Notes: generated from the sequence alone by a model not told the origin. A stretch of DNA of 64,000 bases from Frigoribacterium sp. CFBP 13712 (GCF_014842255.1 NZ_JACYVH010000001.1:399264-463263), one strand, 5' to 3'; positions 54,355-63,275 are shown, counted from the first letter of the stretch. Made by a program: numbers and translations.

Positions 54355-55701
54355 ATGTCGTCATCAGCCGTCGCCTCGTCGACGCAGCCCGCACCTCCTG
54401 CCAACAAGCGCTCGCGCGTCATCATCGCGAGCCTCGTCGGCACGTCCATCGAGTTCTACGACTTCTACGTCTACGCGACGGCCGCCGTCCTCGTCTTCCC
54501 GACCGTCTTCTTCGCGAACGACGACCCCGCCGTCGCGCGCCTCGCCTCGTTCGCCGTCTTCGGCGTCGCCTTCATCGCCCGACCCGTCGGCTCGATCGTG
54601 TTCGGCCACTTCGGCGACCGCATCGGCCGCAAGGGCACCCTCGTCGCCTCCCTCCTCACGATGGGCATCGCGACGGTGCTGATCGGCTGCATCCCCGCCG
54701 GCACGACGCCCGGCTGGGCCGTCGCGGGCCCCGCGTGCCTCGTCGTGCTGCGCTTCTGCCAGGGTCTCGGCCTCGGCGGCGAGTGGAGCGGCGCGGCGCT
54801 GCTGGCGACCGAGAACGCCCCGAAGAACCGACGGGCGATCTACGGCACGTTCCCCCAGCTGGGCGCGCCGATCGGCTTCATCATCGCCAACCTGCTGTTC
54901 GTGCTGCTGAACACCACCCTGACCGAAGAGCAGTTCATGGCCTGGGGCTGGCGGCTGCCGTTCCTGGCGAGCGCCCTGCTGGTGATCATCGGGCTCTACG
55001 TCCGCTTCAAGCTGATCGAGACCCCGGCGTTCCAGAAGGTCGTCGACTCGGGTTCGGTCGCGAAGCTGCCCCTGGCCCGCGTCTTCACGACGAGCTGGCG
55101 CCCGCTGATCCTCGGCACGTTCATCATGCTGGCCACGTACACGCTGTTCTACCTGATGACGACCTTCACCCTGACCTTCGGCACGGCCGATGCCGCCGGC
55201 GACCCGGCGGGTCTCGGCATCCCCCGCACGCAGTTCCTGTGGATGCTCATCCTCGGGGTCGTCTTCTTCGGCGTCTTCACCCTCGTCTCCGGGCCGCTCG
55301 CCGAGAGGTACGGACGACGGGCGATGCTCATCTGCGTCACGGCCGGCATCCTGGTGTTCGGGTTCCTGTTCGCCCCGCTGTTCGCCGGCGGCGTGCTCGG
55401 CGCGCAGGCACTGCTGATCATCGGCTTCGTGCTGATGGGGCTCACCTTCGGCCCCATGGGCGCGGTGCTGCCCGAGCTGTTCCCGACCAGCGTCCGGTAC
55501 ACCGGCTCGGCGATCAGCTACAACGTCGCGAGCATCCTCGGCGCGGCCGTGGCCCCGTTCATCGCCGTGTGGCTCTGGACGGCTGCAGGCGGCAGCACCT
55601 GGCTCGTCGGGCTCTACCTCTCGTCGATGGCCGCTCTGACGCTCGTCGCGTTGATCCTCAGCCGCGAGACCCGCGACGTCGACTACGAGGCCGTCGACTG
55701 A
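54355..55701 (+). CDS. MFS transporter, metabolite:H+ symporter (MHS) family
   Basis: A 448-residue 12-helix transporter. The first helix region SLVGTSIEFYDFYVYATAAV is the MHS hallmark. The loop GHFGDRIGRKGTLV is MFS motif A, and RFCQGLGLGGEWSGAALL and FPTSVRYTGSAISYN are further family blocks. Likely substrates of such proteins are organic acids, betaines or shikimate; which one is unknown. ATG at 54355 with CGGAG upstream is preferred over earlier in-frame starts. Confidence 0.9.
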   Translation: MSSSAVASSTQPAPPANKRSRVIIASLVGTSIEFYDFYVYATAAVLVFPTVFFANDDPAVARLASFAVFGVAFIARPVGSIVFGHFGDRIGRKGTLVASLLTMGIATVLIGCIPAGTTPGWAVAGPACLVVLRFCQGLGLGGEWSGAALLATENAPKNRRAIYGTFPQLGAPIGFIIANLLFVLLNTTLTEEQFMAWGWRLPFLASALLVIIGLYVRFKLIETPAFQKVVDSGSVAKLPLARVFTTSWRPLILGTFIMLATYTLFYLMTTFTLTFGTADAAGDPAGLGIPRTQFLWMLILGVVFFGVFTLVSGPLAERYGRRAMLICVTAGILVFGFLFAPLFAGGVLGAQALLIIGFVLMGLTFGPMGAVLPELFPTSVRYTGSAISYNVASILGAAVAPFIAVWLWTAAGGSTWLVGLYLSSMAALTLVALILSRETRDVDYEAVD

Positions 55702-55803
55702 CAGGTGCCGGGGCCGCCGACGAAGTACGGTCGTCTCAGGCGGTCCGTCGGCCGCCCCGGTCACCCGCCGCGCGCCGCGCGGCCTCCAGGCACGAGAGGC
55801 ACC

Positions 55804-57693
55804 ATGAGCTCCGACACGAGCGCGCGCACCCCGACGACCCCTGCCGAGGAGGCGCGGGTCGACCCCCCGAGGGCGCGCCGCGGTCTCGGACGCCGTCGCC
55901 CTCCCGAGGGGCCCCGTGCCACGTTCCGTCAGCTGCTGCCGTACCTCTTCGAGCACAAGAAGGTCATGACGGTGATCATCGTGCTCAGCGTGCTGGGCGC
56001 CGCGGCCTCGCTCGGTCAGCCGCTGCTCGTACAACGGGTGATCGCCGTCGTCGAGCAGGGCGGGGCCCTGGGCTCGCTCGTCTGGGCCCTCGTGGGCCTC
56101 GTGGTCGTGGCCGGTCTGCTGAGCGGGTTCCAGCACTACCTGCTGCAGCGCACCGGCGAGGGCGTCGTGCTCTCCAGCCGGCGCCGCCTCGTCGGGCGCA
56201 TGCTGCGACTGCCGGTCAGCGAGTTCGACTCCCGCCGCACGGGCGACCTCGTCTCGCGGGTCGGTTCGGACACCACGCTGCTGCGCGCCGTCCTGACGCA
56301 GGGCCTCGTCGAGGCGATCGGCGGCAGCCTCACCTTCATCGGCGCCCTGGTCGGCATGTTCCTGATCGACCCCGTGCTGCTCGGACTCACCGTGCTGGTC
56401 GTCGCCGTCTCGGTGCTCGTCGTCGTGCTGCTCTCGGGGCGCATCCGGGTCGCGAGCCGACAGGCGCAGGAGAAGGTCGGAGACCTCACGGCGGCCGTCG
56501 AACGGGCCATCAGCTCGGTCCGCACCATCCGGGCGTCGGGGGCCACCGAGCGCGAGGTCGCCGCGGTCGAGCTCGACGCCGTCGGGGCCTACGAGCGGGG
56601 GCTGCAGGTCGCCCGGATCTCGGCGCTCGTCGTGCCCATCTCGTCGATCGCGCTGCAGGCCTCGTTCCTGGTCGTGCTCGGAGTCGGGGGCTTCCGTGTC
56701 GCCAGCGGCGCCATCGAGATCGCGTCGCTGGTGTCGTTCGTGCTCTTCCTCTTCCTGATGATCATGCCGCTCGGCCAGGCGCTCGGCGCCGTCCTCAGCG
56801 TGAACCAGGCGCTGGGCGCCCTCGGTCGCATCCAGGAGATCCTCGACCTCCCGTCGGAGGACCACGATGACCGCCGCACGGCCGCCGACCTCGCCGGTGT
56901 CGCCCGCGTCGAGACCACCGACGCCGTGACCTTCGACGACGTGCACTTCCGCTACCCCGCGGCACCGGACGCAGCGGCCGGCGGGGTCGACGGCGTCGTG
57001 CCGGACGACGACCTCACTGTGCTCCGCGGGGTCAGCTTCTCCGTCCCCGCCGGCGGGCGCACCGCTCTGGTCGGGCCGTCGGGCGCGGGCAAGAGCACCA
57101 TGCTGGCGCTCATCGAGCGCTTCTACGACCCGACGGCGGGAGTCGTTCGGATCGACGGGGTCGACCTGCGCGCCCTCGACCGCGACGAGCTGCGCTCGCG
57201 CATCGGGTACGTCGAACAGGACGCCCCCGTGCTCGCCGGCACCATCCGCGACAACCTGACCCTCGGCTCGCCGGGCGCCACCGACGACGACTGCCGACGG
57301 GTGCTCGAGGCCGTGAACCTCACCGCGGTGCTCGATCGCGGCGACGAGGGCCTCGACGCGCAGGTCGGCGAAGACGGCGTCATGCTCTCGGGCGGCGAGC
57401 GCCAGCGTCTCGCGATCGCCCGCACCCTGCTCTCCGCCCCGCCCATCCTCCTGCTCGACGAGTCGACGTCGAGCCTCGACGGCGTCAACGAGCAGCGTCT
57501 GCGTGGCGCGATCGACGCCGTGGCGGAGGACCGCACGCTGATCGTCATCGCCCACCGACTGTCGACCGTCGTCGACAGCGACCAGATCGTCGTCGTCGAC
57601 GGCGGGCGGGTCGTCGGGGTCGGCACGCACTCCGAGCTGGTGGTCAGCACGCCGCTCTACCGCGACCTCGCGAAGCACCAGCTGCTCGTCTAG
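55804..57693 (+). CDS. ABC exporter, fused membrane and ATPase domains
   Basis: A 629-residue half-transporter. After a 50-residue charged head come six membrane helices (from VMTVIIVLSVLGAAASLG to VSFVLFLFLMIMPL), then an ATPase domain. The ATPase has Walker A ALVGPSGAGKSTMLALIERF, signature MLSGGERQRLAIARTLL, Walker B ILLLDESTSSLD and the H-loop IVIAHRLSTV. It resembles multidrug or lipid exporters; the substrate is unknown. The head contains AEEARVDPP encoded by an exact copy of the dispersed motif. It converges on the oxidoreductase gene. Confidence 0.9.
   Translation: MSSDTSARTPTTPAEEARVDPPRARRGLGRRRPPEGPRATFRQLLPYLFEHKKVMTVIIVLSVLGAAASLGQPLLVQRVIAVVEQGGALGSLVWALVGLVVVAGLLSGFQHYLLQRTGEGVVLSSRRRLVGRMLRLPVSEFDSRRTGDLVSRVGSDTTLLRAVLTQGLVEAIGGSLTFIGALVGMFLIDPVLLGLTVLVVAVSVLVVVLLSGRIRVASRQAQEKVGDLTAAVERAISSVRTIRASGATEREVAAVELDAVGAYERGLQVARISALVVPISSIALQASFLVVLGVGGFRVASGAIEIASLVSFVLFLFLMIMPLGQALGAVLSVNQALGALGRIQEILDLPSEDHDDRRTAADLAGVARVETTDAVTFDDVHFRYPAAPDAAAGGVDGVVPDDDLTVLRGVSFSVPAGGRTALVGPSGAGKSTMLALIERFYDPTAGVVRIDGVDLRALDRDELRSRIGYVEQDAPVLAGTIRDNLTLGSPGATDDDCRRVLEAVNLTAVLDRGDEGLDAQVGEDGVMLSGGERQRLAIARTLLSAPPILLLDESTSSLDGVNEQRLRGAIDAVAEDRTLIVIAHRLSTVVDSDQIVVVDGGRVVGVGTHSELVVSTPLYRDLAKHQLLV
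55848..55861 (+). repeat. Dispersed motif GGAGGCGCGGGTCG (copy 7, inside the ABC exporter gene)
   Basis: Exact copy within coding sequence, encoding EARV in the disordered N-terminal head. Confidence 0.8.
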
Positions 57694-57732
57694 CGGCGAG
57701 CCGGGGCCGCTGGGGCCGCTGGGGCTCGAGGG

Positions 57733-58761
57733 TCAGCGGGTGCCGCGCCGTGCCTCCTCGATGACCTCGAGCGCTGCGACCGCGTCTCGCGGGTCGACGG
57801 GCACCTCGGCCTCGCCCCGCAGCGCTGCGGCGAGGCGGCCGTAGAACAGCGGGTAGCGGCCCCGCTCGGTGGGCACCACCCGGGCGTCGTCTCCGATGCC
57901 GATCGTGCCGTGCCGTGCCGGGTCGACGAGTCCGTAGGCGTCGTCCGCGGGCGACAGACCGTCCGCGAGCTGCGCCTCCTGCGGGTCGAGACCCGAGACG
58001 ACGTAGGCGCCCTCCGATCCGAGCACCCGGAGGCGCGGGCCGGGCTGCGCGGCGACGTGACTCATCCAGAGACGCGAACGGACGCCGCTCTCGTGGCGCA
58101 GCGACAGCAGGACGTCGTCGTCGGCCGTCGCGGTGGGCCGACGCGTCGCGATCTCGGCGTGCACGTCGGAGACCGGGCCGAAGAGCCGCAGCGCCTGGTC
58201 GACGAGATGCGGGCCGAGGTCGAAGAGGATGCCGCCGCCGTCGGCGACCGTGGCGGAGGACTTCCAGCCCGCGCGGTTCGCGGTCTTCCACGGCTCGAAG
58301 CGGGACTCGAAGGTGTGCACGTCGCCGAGCGCCCCGTCGGCGATCAGCCGCGACGCCGTCAGGTAGTCGCCGTCCCATCGGCGGTTCTGGTAGACGGTGA
58401 GCAGTCGGTCGGAGCTCTCGGCCTGCGCGATCAGCGCGCGAGCCTCGGCGGCGGAGGTCGCCACCGGCTTGTCGACCACGACGGCCGACCCGGCACGGAG
58501 CGCCTCGGCGGCCACGTCGGCGTGCGTCGCGTTCGGGGTCGCGACGACGACGAGGTCGAGCCCCATGCCCGCGAGGTCCGCGCTGGAGGCCACGACCGCT
58601 GCGGCGGGGTGCCGATGCGCAGCGTCGGCCGCGCGATCGGCGTCTCGCGTGACGACGGCCGCCACGTCGTAGTCGGGGTCGGCGGCGAGGAGGGCGCCGT
58701 GGAACACCCGCCCGGCGAGCCCGAAACCGACGATGCCGACCCGGATCGGCGCCCCGCTCAC
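57733..58761 (-). CDS. Gfo/Idh/MocA-family oxidoreductase
   Basis: A 342-residue NAD(P)-dependent oxidoreductase. The N-terminal Rossmann fold reads RVGIVGFGLAGRVFHGALLA, then VVVATPNATHADVAAEAL, VDKPVATSAAEARALI, and the YQNRRWDGDYLTASRLI block. The C-terminal domain has GGGILFDLGPHLVDQALRLF. The family acts on sugars, inositols or bile pigments. GTG at 58761 overlaps the nicotinamidase stop (GTGA), suggesting co-expression but not a shared pathway. Confidence 0.85.
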   Translation of the reverse strand: MSGAPIRVGIVGFGLAGRVFHGALLAADPDYDVAAVVTRDADRAADAAHRHPAAAVVASSADLAGMGLDLVVVATPNATHADVAAEALRAGSAVVVDKPVATSAAEARALIAQAESSDRLLTVYQNRRWDGDYLTASRLIADGALGDVHTFESRFEPWKTANRAGWKSSATVADGGGILFDLGPHLVDQALRLFGPVSDVHAEIATRRPTATADDDVLLSLRHESGVRSRLWMSHVAAQPGPRLRVLGSEGAYVVSGLDPQEAQLADGLSPADDAYGLVDPARHGTIGIGDDARVVPTERGRYPLFYGRLAAALRGEAEVPVDPRDAVAALEVIEEARRGTR

Positions 58762-59351
58762 GACTCGACCCCGAGATCGGAGCGGGTGACGAGCGTCGCG
58801 CCCGCCTCCGACATCTCGGCCAGTGCGGCTTCGCTCGAGACGGGGGCGACACCGGCGACGAGATCGGTCACGACCCGGACGGCGAGCCCGGCGGCCACGG
58901 CGTCGAGCACCGACGCCCGCACGCAGTGGTCGGTGGCCAGCCCGACGACGTCGAGCGAGTCGACGCCCCGAGCCCGGAGCACCTCGGCGGCGCTCTCGCC
59001 GTCGGCCGTCACGCCCTCGAACGCCGAATACGACGGGCTGCCCGTGCCCTTCGTGAGATGCACGTCGATCGACGACGCGTCGAGCGCCGGATGGTAGTCG
59101 GCGCCGGTCGTGCCGCGGACGCAGTGCACCGGCCACGAGTCGACGTAGTCGGGCTGCTCGGAGAAGTGCCCGCCGTTGTCGCTCTCGGCCTCGTGCCAGT
59201 CGCGGCTGGCCAGCACGAGGGCGTAGTCGCCTGCCGCGAGCGCCAGGTGCTCGGCGACCCCCTCGGCGACGCGGGTGCCGCCTGCCACGCCGAGCGCGCC
59301 TCCTTCGGTGAAGTCGTTCTGGACGTCGATGACGAGGAGTGCTCTGACCAT
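58758..59351 (-). CDS. pncA: Nicotinamidase
   Basis: Converts nicotinamide to nicotinate for NAD salvage. The 197-residue protein has the catalytic Asp in ALLVIDVQNDFTEGGAL, metal ligands in ASRDWHEAESDNGGHF, WPVHCVRGT, the catalytic Lys in HLTKGTGSPSYSAFEG, and the nucleophilic Cys in VVGLATDHCVRASVLDA. AGGAG precedes the ATG. It follows the dac gene by 4 bases. Confidence 0.93.
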   Translation of the reverse strand: MVRALLVIDVQNDFTEGGALGVAGGTRVAEGVAEHLALAAGDYALVLASRDWHEAESDNGGHFSEQPDYVDSWPVHCVRGTTGADYHPALDASSIDVHLTKGTGSPSYSAFEGVTADGESAAEVLRARGVDSLDVVGLATDHCVRASVLDAVAAGLAVRVVTDLVAGVAPVSSEAALAEMSEAGATLVTRSDLGVES

Positions 59352-59355
59352 GCGC

Positions 59356-60864
59356 TCATTCTCCTGACAGATCGGCGCCGCAGCGGTACACGGCCGCCGT
59401 CAGCGTGTCGAGTGCGGCGCGGGCGTCGTCGCGCACGTCGCCGATCGCGTAGAACGCGAAGGCGAGTCGGGTGCCGTCGGCGGAGTCGATGCTGCCCGCC
59501 AGCGTGTAGGCCGTGTCGATCCAGCCCGTCTTCGCGTGCACGGAGCCGGCCGCGACCGCGTTGTCGCCGGTGAAGCGACTCGCGAGGGTGCCCGTGCGCC
59601 CCGAGATCGGCAGCGAGTCGTAGACGACGCCGAGGCCGTCGCGGCGGTCGGCCACGGCGATCATCAGCCTCGCCACGACCGTCGAGGGGACCGCGTCGTT
59701 CTCGCTCAGCCCCGATCCGTCGATGATCGTCGTGGTCGAGGTGTCGAGCCCGTACGTCGACGACAGCACCGAACGGTAGAGGGGCGTCAGCGAGGCGGAC
59801 GACCCGTCGGCGCCCGACGCCCGCGACGAGGTCCGTGCGAGCATCTCGGCGAGCGTGTTGTCGGAGGTGGGCAGCAGCTGCGAGATCAGGGTGGAGACGG
59901 GCTGCGACGCGACCTCGCCCAGCACGGTGGCGCTGCTCGAGGCGCCCTGCGACATCGCCGCGGTGTCGGCCCCCGCGACCCCCGCGGAGACCAGCGCGGC
60001 CCGGAAGGCGTCGCCGGCGCGAGCGACGGGGTCGGTGCTGCGCGGGCTGGTCTGCGCGGCGGGGTCGGCCCGGTCGCCGTCGACCATCAGCGCCGTCACC
60101 TCGGAGTGGTAGCCGATGGTCTGCTCGGAGCGCTTCCAGGAGGGGTCCCACTCGTCGGCCTGACTCCAGTAGGTGGCGTCGAGAGTGATCCGCGAGACGG
60201 GGGCGTCGCCCAGCCGGGTCTTCACCTGCGCGGCGAGGTCGGCGAGCGTCGGCGCCCCGGCGTACACGCTGCCGCCGGAGGGGACGGCGCTGAGCGTGGC
60301 GTCGCCACCGCCGACGAGGGCGATCGCGCCGCTGCCGACGTCGCCCGTCACCCTGGTGGTCAGACGATGGTCGGGCCCGAGCACCGCGAGGGCGACCGCG
60401 CTCGTCAGGGTCTTGAGGACGCTGCCCGTGCGGGCGGGCGTCGATCCGTCTCGGTCGAACAGCACCTCGCCGGTCGCGGCGTCGACGACGGTGCCCTCGA
60501 ACTGCGCGAGGCGGGGGTCGGCGGCCGCGGCGGCGACCGAGCAGGAGCGCACCGGGGCCGCCGTCGGAGTCGCGGTCGGCGTCGGGGTCGTCGGGGCCAC
60601 GTCGGGTGCCGCCGTCGGGGTGTCGTCCGCGGTGGGCTCAGGTGTCGCACGGGGCGAGTCGGTCGGCGACGAGGTCGAGACGGTCGGCTCGCCCGGCGTC
60701 GTGATGGCCCCGGCCGCGACCGCTCCCCCCGCCAGCAGGGCGATCGCGGTCACGACCGCGGTCACGCGCACCCCTCGGGGGTGCTCGTCGAGGAGGCGCG
60801 CGAGGGTTCTCCGCGGACCGCCGCGTCGGTCACGCGGACGTTCTCGGGGTGCGTGGTCGTCCAT
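59356..60864 (-). CDS. dacB: D-alanyl-D-alanine carboxypeptidase/endopeptidase (PBP4, S13)
   Basis: Trims peptidoglycan outside the cell. The 502-residue protein has a cytosolic basic head, one signal-anchor helix (RVTAVVTAIALLAGGAVAAG) and a 60-residue Thr/Pro-rich wall-spanning linker. The S13 domain follows with the catalytic SxxK in TGSVLKTLTSAVAL, the SDN motif in LPTSDNTLAEML and the KTG box in SVHAKTGWIDTAYT. The start is supported by a -10 box seven bases upstream. Confidence 0.93.
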   Translation of the reverse strand: MDDHAPRERPRDRRGGPRRTLARLLDEHPRGVRVTAVVTAIALLAGGAVAAGAITTPGEPTVSTSSPTDSPRATPEPTADDTPTAAPDVAPTTPTPTATPTAAPVRSCSVAAAAADPRLAQFEGTVVDAATGEVLFDRDGSTPARTGSVLKTLTSAVALAVLGPDHRLTTRVTGDVGSGAIALVGGGDATLSAVPSGGSVYAGAPTLADLAAQVKTRLGDAPVSRITLDATYWSQADEWDPSWKRSEQTIGYHSEVTALMVDGDRADPAAQTSPRSTDPVARAGDAFRAALVSAGVAGADTAAMSQGASSSATVLGEVASQPVSTLISQLLPTSDNTLAEMLARTSSRASGADGSSASLTPLYRSVLSSTYGLDTSTTTIIDGSGLSENDAVPSTVVARLMIAVADRRDGLGVVYDSLPISGRTGTLASRFTGDNAVAAGSVHAKTGWIDTAYTLAGSIDSADGTRLAFAFYAIGDVRDDARAALDTLTAAVYRCGADLSGE

Positions 60865-60871
60865 CGCAGCC

Positions 60872-60877
60872 AGTGTA
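60872..60877 (-). promoter_or_regulatory. -10 box TACACT, leaderless start of dacB
   Basis: TACACT on the minus strand, seven bases before the dacB ATG. Confidence 0.5.
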
Positions 60878-60910
60878 CGAAACCGTCGCCGCGCCTCCTA
60901 CCCGTGCCTG

Positions 60911-61891
60911 TTACTCGCCGGGATAGCGGACCCCGATCTGCTTCCGCATCTCGTCCATGGTGCGCATGACGTCGACGATGCCCTCGGCCGTGAGCAGGGG
61001 GCTCTCGGTCTCGCCCGCCGAGACGACGCGCTCGAGTTCGATGGCCTGGTGGTGCATGCCGCGGAGGGACCCCTCGTCGGAGTCGAAGCGCTCGATGACG
61101 GCGTCGTCGCTGTCGTACACGGTGAAGCCGACGGGGGTGTACCAGGTCGCGTCGATCTCGACGCGACCGGCCGTGCCGTGCACGACGGCGACGTTGTGCC
61201 CCGTCGAGTCGAGCGCCGAGTACAGCTGCGCCGAAGCGCCGCTCGCATAGCCGAGGGTCACCGAATGGCGGGCGTCGACGCCCTGGTCGCTGAGGACCCC
61301 GACGGTCGCGATGTCGGTCGGGGCGCCGAGCAGATCGTGGGCGAACGACACCGGGTAGACGCCGAGGTCGAGCAGCGCGCCGCCGCCGAGCGCCGGGTCG
61401 TTGAGGCGGTGGCGCGGGTCGGTCGGCAGGGACTGCAGGTGCACGGCCGTCAGGAGGCGCACCTCGCCGATGGTGCCGGATCGCACGATCGCCCGCAGTC
61501 GCGCGCTCTGCGGGAGGTAGCGGGTCCACATCGCCTCCATCGCGACCACGCCGGCGGCGGACGCGGCGTCGAGGACCGTCTGCGCCTCGGCGGCGTTGAC
61601 GGTGAAGGCCTTCTCGACGAGCACGTGCTTGCCGGCGGCGATCGCGAGCAGGGCCTGCTCGGCGTGGAAGACGTGCGGAGTCGCGACGTAGACGGCGTCG
61701 ACGGTCGGGTCGGCCACGAGGTCTTCGTAGCTGCCGTGCGCGTGGTCGATGCCGAACCGGCCGGCGAACTCGTCCGCCTTGGCCTGGTCGCGCGAACCGA
61801 CGGCCGAGACGGCCAGGCCGGCCCCCAGCAGGTCGGAGGTGAAGGCCTGGGCGATGCCGCCCGCGCCGAGTATTCCCCATCGAATCGTCAT
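60911..61891 (-). CDS. Gfo/Idh/MocA-family oxidoreductase
   Basis: A 326-residue oxidoreductase distinct from the one at 57.7 kb. It has the Rossmann start IRWGILGAGGIAQAFTSDLL, then AVYVATPHVFHAEQALLAI and VEKAFTVNAAEAQTVL. The glucose-fructose or trans-dihydrodiol dehydrogenase-like block AMEAMWTRYLPQSARLRAI follows, then DPALGGGALLDLGVYPV. The substrate is unknown. The ATG overlaps the ImmA stop by 4 bases, but a -10-like box (TAGACA, 61898-61903) lies six bases upstream, so it can also be transcribed alone. Confidence 0.88.
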   Translation of the reverse strand: MTIRWGILGAGGIAQAFTSDLLGAGLAVSAVGSRDQAKADEFAGRFGIDHAHGSYEDLVADPTVDAVYVATPHVFHAEQALLAIAAGKHVLVEKAFTVNAAEAQTVLDAASAAGVVAMEAMWTRYLPQSARLRAIVRSGTIGEVRLLTAVHLQSLPTDPRHRLNDPALGGGALLDLGVYPVSFAHDLLGAPTDIATVGVLSDQGVDARHSVTLGYASGASAQLYSALDSTGHNVAVVHGTAGRVEIDATWYTPVGFTVYDSDDAVIERFDSDEGSLRGMHHQAIELERVVSAGETESPLLTAEGIVDVMRTMDEMRKQIGVRYPGE

Positions 61892-62301
61892 GACACCTGT
61901 CTACCAGCCGCCCGGTCGGACTCCGACACCCTCAGCTGCGCGATGCGCGCCTCCAGCAGGTCGGCCGTGACGGCCAGCTCGACCGCCCAACGCCCCGGGT
62001 CGGACGACCACCTCATCAGATCGAGCAGCTCGTCCTCGTCGATGAGTCGGAGGGAGGCGACCCTGTCGGCATTGCGCTCCATCCGCAGGTCGATGAGCGG
62101 GACGCCCGTCTCGTACTCGTCTCGCTCGGCGTGGACGAGCTCGTGCGCGAGGACGGACCGCTCGAGCGCGCCTCGCATCCGGGGCTTGATGAGGATGGCG
62201 CCGAGCTGGGGTACGTACCTGCCGAAGTCCGCTCGAAGCGGGTACTCGATGATCGGGACCCCCAGATCCGCCGCGTGCTCCCGCGGTACGTACTGAGTCA
62301 C
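61888..62301 (-). CDS. ImmA/IrrE-family metallopeptidase
   Basis: A 137-residue protein with the zinc motif HELVH in SVLAHELVHAERDEYE, plus a third metal-region acid in MERNADRVASLRLI. Members cleave a partner XRE-type repressor, as in ICEBs1 of Bacillus (ImmA/ImmR) and Deinococcus IrrE. The repressor gene overlaps its start (GTGA). Probable role: inactivating the upstream HTH protein upon a signal such as DNA damage. The similarity to the family is confined to the core; the protein is short. Confidence 0.85.
   Translation of the reverse strand: MTQYVPREHAADLGVPIIEYPLRADFGRYVPQLGAILIKPRMRGALERSVLAHELVHAERDEYETGVPLIDLRMERNADRVASLRLIDEDELLDLMRWSSDPGRWAVELAVTADLLEARIAQLRVSESDRAAGRQVS
61898..61903 (-). 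promoter_or_regulatory. -10-like box TAGACA before the oxidoreductase
   Basis: TAGACA on the minus strand, six bases before the ATG of the 60911-61891 gene and inside the end of the ImmA gene. Confidence 0.35.
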
Positions 62302-62771
62302 GGTGTGTGGTCGTCCTCCTCGACTTCGTGGGCGTCGCTCTTGGCCGCACTCGGCAGCGACTCGATGTCATCTTGACTGGAGCCACTGACAACGGCCCAC
62401 GCAGGGTGATCGACCGGGGGCGCGGAGGTCGCGGAGGCGTCCGCCGCCGAGCTGACCCTGCGGAGCATCTCGCGGGCGATCTCGAGATCGGTGAAGTCCG
62501 TGATCTGCAGGGCTCGCGGAACGCTCAGCGTGCCCTCGATGTCGCCTGGCCGGAGGTAGCCGGCGGCGACGAGGGCCAGGAAGGGGCTGACCCCGTAGGC
62601 CCGTGCCACTCCGATGACCTGTTCCGCCTTGGGCTGCACCTCGCCCGAGACCCATCGACTCACGGTGGCCGTCGAGACGCCCGCGACACGGGCGATCTCG
62701 GATTGGTTGGGTACTCCGGCTTCGGGGCCGGCGATCGCAGTGAGGAAGGCCGACCAGGTCTGGGTGATCAC
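62298..62771 (-). CDS. XRE-family repressor partnered with ImmA
   Basis: A 157-residue DNA-binding protein. The HTH is at residues about 25-65: NQSEIARVAGVSTATVSRWV followed by SGEVQPKAEQVIGVARAYGV. The C-terminal part is acidic and disordered (SQDDIESLPSAAKSDAHEVE) and may be the cleavage region for ImmA. GTG at 62771 has a -10 box six bases upstream. It is divergent from the small HTH gene with a 145-base gap, a typical repressor-Cro layout. Confidence 0.85.
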   Translation of the reverse strand: MITQTWSAFLTAIAGPEAGVPNQSEIARVAGVSTATVSRWVSGEVQPKAEQVIGVARAYGVSPFLALVAAGYLRPGDIEGTLSVPRALQITDFTDLEIAREMLRRVSSAADASATSAPPVDHPAWAVVSGSSQDDIESLPSAAKSDAHEVEEDDHTP

Positions 62772-62777
62772 GAGGAG

Positions 62778-62806
62778 ACGCTACAGGTCTCGCTGCATAC
62801 GTGCAA
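62778..62806 (-). promoter_or_regulatory. Promoter of the XRE-ImmA operon
   Basis: -10 TAGCGT (62778-62783) six bases before the GTG, and -35 TTGCAC (62801-62806) with a 17-base spacer on the minus strand. Confidence 0.6.
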
Positions 62807-62808
62807 CA
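62799..62808. promoter_or_regulatory. Candidate operator 1
   Basis: ACGTGCAACA covers the -35 box of the XRE promoter. The core TGCAACA recurs at the opposing promoter and once more inside the divergent gene. Confidence 0.35.
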
Positions 62809-62879
62809 CATTTCCATATACGGAGCAGCAGTCCTGTGGGCATCCTGTCGCGACACGCCGCGTTCCGCCCACGGGACGC

Positions 62880-62891
62880 TGTTGCACACGT
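62880..62891. promoter_or_regulatory. Candidate operator 2
   Basis: TGTTGCACACGT is the reverse orientation of the operator 1 pattern (ACGTG--TGCAACA) and covers the -35 box of the divergent HTH gene. A third related site, CACATGCAACA, lies at 62933-62943 in the start of that gene. Confidence 0.35.
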
Positions 62892-62909
62892 GGAGATGCG
62901 CCGTAGTGT
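62882..62909 (+). promoter_or_regulatory. Promoter of the small HTH gene
   Basis: -35 TTGCAC (62882-62887), 16-base spacer, -10 TAGTGT (62904-62909), then seven bases to the ATG; leaderless. Confidence 0.6.
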
Positions 62910-62916
62910 TCCTCGT

Positions 62917-63222
62917 ATGAACAAACCATCCGCACATGCAACACCGACCAGGGTCGACCGTCTGGTTCTGGACGTCGTCGCTCTGCACGAGCTGCGAAGG
63001 ACTCACCAGATCGAGTCCGACGCCGAGCTGGCCCGGATGATCGGCGTCGACCGGACGACCCTCGCCCGGGTCGCAGCAGGCGGTCCGCCGTCCAACGGCT
63101 TCATGGCCCGGACCAAGCTGCTCTTCCCCTCGGCACCGCTCGACCGGCTCTTCGTCGTCGAACGACTGCTCGCCACCCGCCATCAGGTCGGGTCGGCACC
63201 ACTCGGACTCCGCCACCGCTGA
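62917..63222 (+). CDS. Small helix-turn-helix protein, Cro-like position
   Basis: A 101-residue protein with an HTH at residues about 38-58: ESDAELARMIGVDRTTLARV. A short C-terminal helical part follows (LDRLFVVERLLATRHQ). It lies divergently from the XRE-ImmA pair with a mirrored promoter, the place that Cro or an activator occupies in temperate phages and integrative elements. No integrase, excisionase or structural phage genes are visible on this side. Confidence 0.7.
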   Translation: MNKPSAHATPTRVDRLVLDVVALHELRRTHQIESDAELARMIGVDRTTLARVAAGGPPSNGFMARTKLLFPSAPLDRLFVVERLLATRHQVGSAPLGLRHR

Positions 63223-63275
63223 GTCCCGTGCACGCTCGCCACGACAACCGAGCACCTGCTTCCCCACACGGGGAG

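Noticed and set aside
57385-57420. Degenerate ABC signature LSGGE instead of LSGGQ in the exporter
   Set aside because: LSGGE is a common functional variant; Walker A, Walker B and the H-loop are intact.
54364-57678. Very long reading frame opposite the MFS and ABC exporter genes (and similar ones at 24579-27524, 29928-32567 and 46775-50128)
   Set aside because: They are mirror images of well-supported genes, have low-complexity Arg/Gly/Asp/His-rich translations and no domain motifs. Long antisense frames are expected at this GC content.
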